Source: Phytohabitans rumicis (lineage in GTDB: Bacteria; Actinomycetota; Actinomycetes; Mycobacteriales; Micromonosporaceae). From it: DNA of 64,000 bases. The first letter of the stretch is position 1; every line of letters starts with the position of its first letter. A model generated the notes under the pieces. That model was not told the origin of the DNA and ran no database searches. It saw nothing but the letters and a program-made list of their open reading frames with translations. The translations under genes and the position numbers were made by a program. Location of the stretch: assembly GCF_011764445.1 (NCBI RefSeq), contig NZ_BLPG01000002.1, positions 558,001 to 622,000 of the forward strand. Reading direction: 5' to 3'. This document shows, in pieces, positions 62,022 to 64,000 of this stretch.

Positions 62022-62897
62022 TCAGCTCCAGCCGTGCGGGGGGCGGTCGAACCAGACGTGCACCTGGCCGGTGCCGACCGCGTTCTCGTACTCGCTGTAG
62101 AGGCGGCCGGGCGCCGTGCACCGCTGCTCGCCGAGCGCGCCGATCATCATCAGGTAGTGGCCGAACCGGGCCTCCGGCTTGACCTTCAGAAACTCCGGCA
62201 TGGTGGAAAGGACCAGGTCGTGCCGGCCCTGCTCGAACCAGCCGATGCGCCGCAGGTCGGCCTCGTGGGCGGCCGCGGTGAAGATGTGCCTGGGGTCGCT
62301 GGCCTCGTGGTCGCGGATCTGGCGCAGCGGCCAGAACGTGTGCGACAGCGCGCCGGACGCGATCAGCAGCACCTTGCGGTCGGTGGCGGCGATGCCGTCC
62401 GCGAGGGCGCGGCCCAGGCGAAGGCTGTCCTCGCTGTCCGCGGTCTGGCAGACGCCGATGGACATCCACCGCTTCTCCGGTACGCCCAGGTACGTCCACA
62501 GGTTCGTGGTGGCGTAGAAGATCGGCAGGTACGGGTCGTCGATCGGGGTGATCCAGGTGCCGTGCTTGTCGGCGTGCGCGGCGATCGCGTGGGCCAGCTC
62601 CGGGTCGCCGGGGAAGTCGTACGGCATGCGGCACATGCCGCGCGGCAGTTCCTCGGAGGTGAACAGGCCGGCGCGGCGGCTCTGCGCGGTCACCACGAAC
62701 TCGACCGTGGTCGCCCAGTGCGAGTCGAGCACCACGACTGTGTCGTAGTCGAGGGTCTCGAACACCTCGGCGCGCAGCCGCTTCAGGCCCGGTACGAGGC
62801 TGATCTCCTTGCCCTCGTTGATCTCGCGCCGTTCGGCCTCGGGCAGCACGATCGTGGGTACGTGCGAGAGCAGGCCCGCACCGACGACCTCACCCAT
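62022..62897 (-). CDS. hpaD: Class III extradiol dioxygenase (3,4-dihydroxyphenylacetate 2,3-dioxygenase-like)
   Basis: 291 aa LigB-superfamily protein. The first metal-site His is in GAGLLSHVPTIV (about 7-18) and a second in VVLDSHWATTVEF (about 54-66). The catalytic His region is LIASGALSHTFWPL (about 176-189), and the C-terminal Glu region is GRLYSEYENAVGTGQ. It opens the ring of homoprotocatechuate or a similar catechol between C2 and C3. It overlaps the dehydrogenase stop by 8 bp. Related LigB enzymes on other catechols cannot be excluded. Confidence 0.85.
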   Translation of the reverse strand: MGEVVGAGLLSHVPTIVLPEAERREINEGKEISLVPGLKRLRAEVFETLDYDTVVVLDSHWATTVEFVVTAQSRRAGLFTSEELPRGMCRMPYDFPGDPELAHAIAAHADKHGTWITPIDDPYLPIFYATTNLWTYLGVPEKRWMSIGVCQTADSEDSLRLGRALADGIAATDRKVLLIASGALSHTFWPLRQIRDHEASDPRHIFTAAAHEADLRRIGWFEQGRHDLVLSTMPEFLKVKPEARFGHYLMMIGALGEQRCTAPGRLYSEYENAVGTGQVHVWFDRPPHGWS

Positions 62898-64000
62898 GGT
62901 TCCGCCATCCTTCCGGTGCCGTGACGGTGTTCTTGACGTCGCAGTAGAAGTCGAAGCTCCAGGTGCCGCCCTCGCGGCCGACGCCGGACTGCCGGGAGCC
63001 GCCGAACGGCGCCCGCAGGTCGCGGACGAAGAAGCAGTTGACCCAGACGGTGCCGGCGACCAACCGCGCGCTCACCCGGGCCGCCCGCGACGGATCCCCG
63101 GTGACGACCACGGCGGCGAGGCCGAACCGGGTGCCGTTGGCCAGCGCCACCGCCTCCTGCTCGGTGCCGAACGTCTGCAGGGTCAGCACCGGGCCGAAGA
63201 TCTCCTCGGTGAGCGCCTCGGCGCCGGGTGGGAGCCCGGTCAGCAGCGTGGGCCGGTAGTACAGGCCGCCGAGGTCGGTGTTGGGGCCGCCGCCGACGGC
63301 CGCGCGGGCGCCGGAAGCGAGGGCCCGGCGTACGAAGCCGTCGACGCGGGCGAGGTGGTCGGCGTGGATGTTCGGGCCGATGTCGGTGTCCTCGTCGCGC
63401 GGGTCGCCCTGCCGCAGCGCGTGGACCCGGGCCACGAAGCGGGCGGTGAACTCGTCCGCGACCGCCGAGTCGACCAGCAGCCGGGTGCCGGACAGGCACA
63501 CCTGCCCGGCGTTGTCGTACTGCTCGACGGCCAGGTCCACGGCCAGGTCGAGGTCGGCGTCGGCGAACACCAGCAGCGGCGACTTGCCACCCAGCTCGAA
63601 GCTGGTCGGCACCAGGTTCGCGGCGGCCGCGGCGGCGATGCGCCGGGCGGTCGGCACCGAGCCGGTGAAGCTGATCCGGCGTACGTCCGGGTGCCCGACC
63701 AGGGCGGCGCCGGCCTCCGCCCCGTACCCCTGGACCACGTTGAGCACGCCCGGCGGCAGGCCGGCCTCGGCGGCGATGTCGGCCAGCAGCGAGGCGGTCA
63801 GCGGCGACCATTCGGCCGGCTTGAGGACCACCGTGTTGCCGGCGGCCAGGGCCGGCGCGACCTTCCAGGTGGCCAGCATCAGCGGCGCGTTCCACGGCGT
63901 GATGAGCACGCACGGGCCGGCCGGGTCCCAGCTGACGTGGTTGGTGTGGCCGCGGGTGTCGAAGTCGTCGTGGCGCAGACCGGTGAGCCAGTCGGCGAAG
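62890..64000 (-). CDS. hpaE: Aldehyde dehydrogenase, CHMS-dehydrogenase-like (partial, N terminus outside window)
   Basis: At least 369 residues, truncated at the window end. The frame is open to the last base (FADWLTGLRHDDFDTR reads in frame near the end). Motifs: VLITPWNAPLMLATWKVAPA, SFTGSVPTARRIA, TSFELGGKSPLLVFADAD (general base), catalytic Cys in NAGQVCLSGTRLLV, and GREGGTWSFDFYCDVKNTV near the C terminus, which is typical of 5-carboxymethyl-2-hydroxymuconate-semialdehyde dehydrogenase. It oxidises the semialdehyde produced by HpaD. First gene seen of the minus-strand operon, which continues beyond the window. Confidence 0.83.
   Translation of the reverse strand, partial: FADWLTGLRHDDFDTRGHTNHVSWDPAGPCVLITPWNAPLMLATWKVAPALAAGNTVVLKPAEWSPLTASLLADIAAEAGLPPGVLNVVQGYGAEAGAALVGHPDVRRISFTGSVPTARRIAAAAAANLVPTSFELGGKSPLLVFADADLDLAVDLAVEQYDNAGQVCLSGTRLLVDSAVADEFTARFVARVHALRQGDPRDEDTDIGPNIHADHLARVDGFVRRALASGARAAVGGGPNTDLGGLYYRPTLLTGLPPGAEALTEEIFGPVLTLQTFGTEQEAVALANGTRFGLAAVVVTGDPSRAARVSARLVAGTVWVNCFFVRDLRAPFGGSRQSGVGREGGTWSFDFYCDVKNTVTAPEGWRNHG

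Overview
The window is high-GC DNA with dense, overlapping genes, many GTG/TTG starts and several probable leaderless promoters. It also carries secreted esterases with family 2 carbohydrate-binding modules (CBM2), maleylpyruvate-isomerase-like (mycothiol-type) proteins and PaaX, IclR, AraC and LacI regulators. Together these point to a soil or plant-associated actinomycete, most likely Micromonosporaceae-like. The genus cannot be fixed from the sequence alone. No tRNA, rRNA or CRISPR array was seen.

Layout. 1-4148: an IclR regulator, a uronate-dehydrogenase-like SDR, a 2-oxoglutarate-semialdehyde-type dehydrogenase and an aldo/keto reductase (oxidative uronate use). 4693-11532: a GH92 alpha-mannosidase, a GT4 glycosyltransferase, a LysE exporter and two secreted CBM2 esterases (CE2-like and CE12-like). 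12264-25092: one long minus-strand operon for aerobic benzoyl-CoA epoxidation (boxC, boxB, benzoate-CoA ligase, a truncated reductase, ferredoxin, amidohydrolase, PaaY-like protein, boxD). It is preceded by a GMC alcohol oxidase and an aryl-aldehyde dehydrogenase, with a divergent AraC regulator. The set can be read as aryl alcohol to aldehyde to acid to CoA ester to ring opening. 25102-36207: two complete branched-chain-amino-acid-type ABC importers in mirror image around two convergent paaX genes, probably for aromatic acids. 36245-40584: an HtrA protease, a DUF222-HNH gene and a TIR/NB-ARC/TPR gene with an internal deletion. 41008-45645: an MBL-rhodanese/LLM/thioredoxin-reductase-like operon with a divergent XRE-cupin regulator, then an MDMPI-like protein. 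45906-54761: a LacI-controlled GH42 beta-galactosidase with an ABC sugar importer, a CBM2-CE2 esterase and a Gfo/Idh/MocA oxidoreductase. 54829-58709: an MDMPI-like protein, a VOC protein, a SufR-like regulator, FolE and a ferredoxin reductase. 59166-64000: a YcxB-like protein and a homoprotocatechuate meta-cleavage operon (HpaE, HpaD, FAH-family) ending in a ferredoxin and an interrupted ferredoxin reductase.

The most striking non-coding feature is a repeat family at five loci (4271, 11674, 40614, 45759 and 58822 onward). Eight 33-bp palindromic cores share the same geometry (10-bp arms, 13-bp centre). They are flanked by GATC-containing units phased every 19-20 bp, always at the 3' end of at least one gene. 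I do not recognise this family.

Caveat on gene integrity. At least sixteen frame breaks, in thirteen genes, are each repaired by adding one base, almost always to a short G/C run. This looks like systematic consensus error rather than decay, so those genes are listed as CDS spanning the break. Two genes are damaged in ways a single base cannot repair (38754-40584 and 59731-60988) and are listed as pseudogenes.
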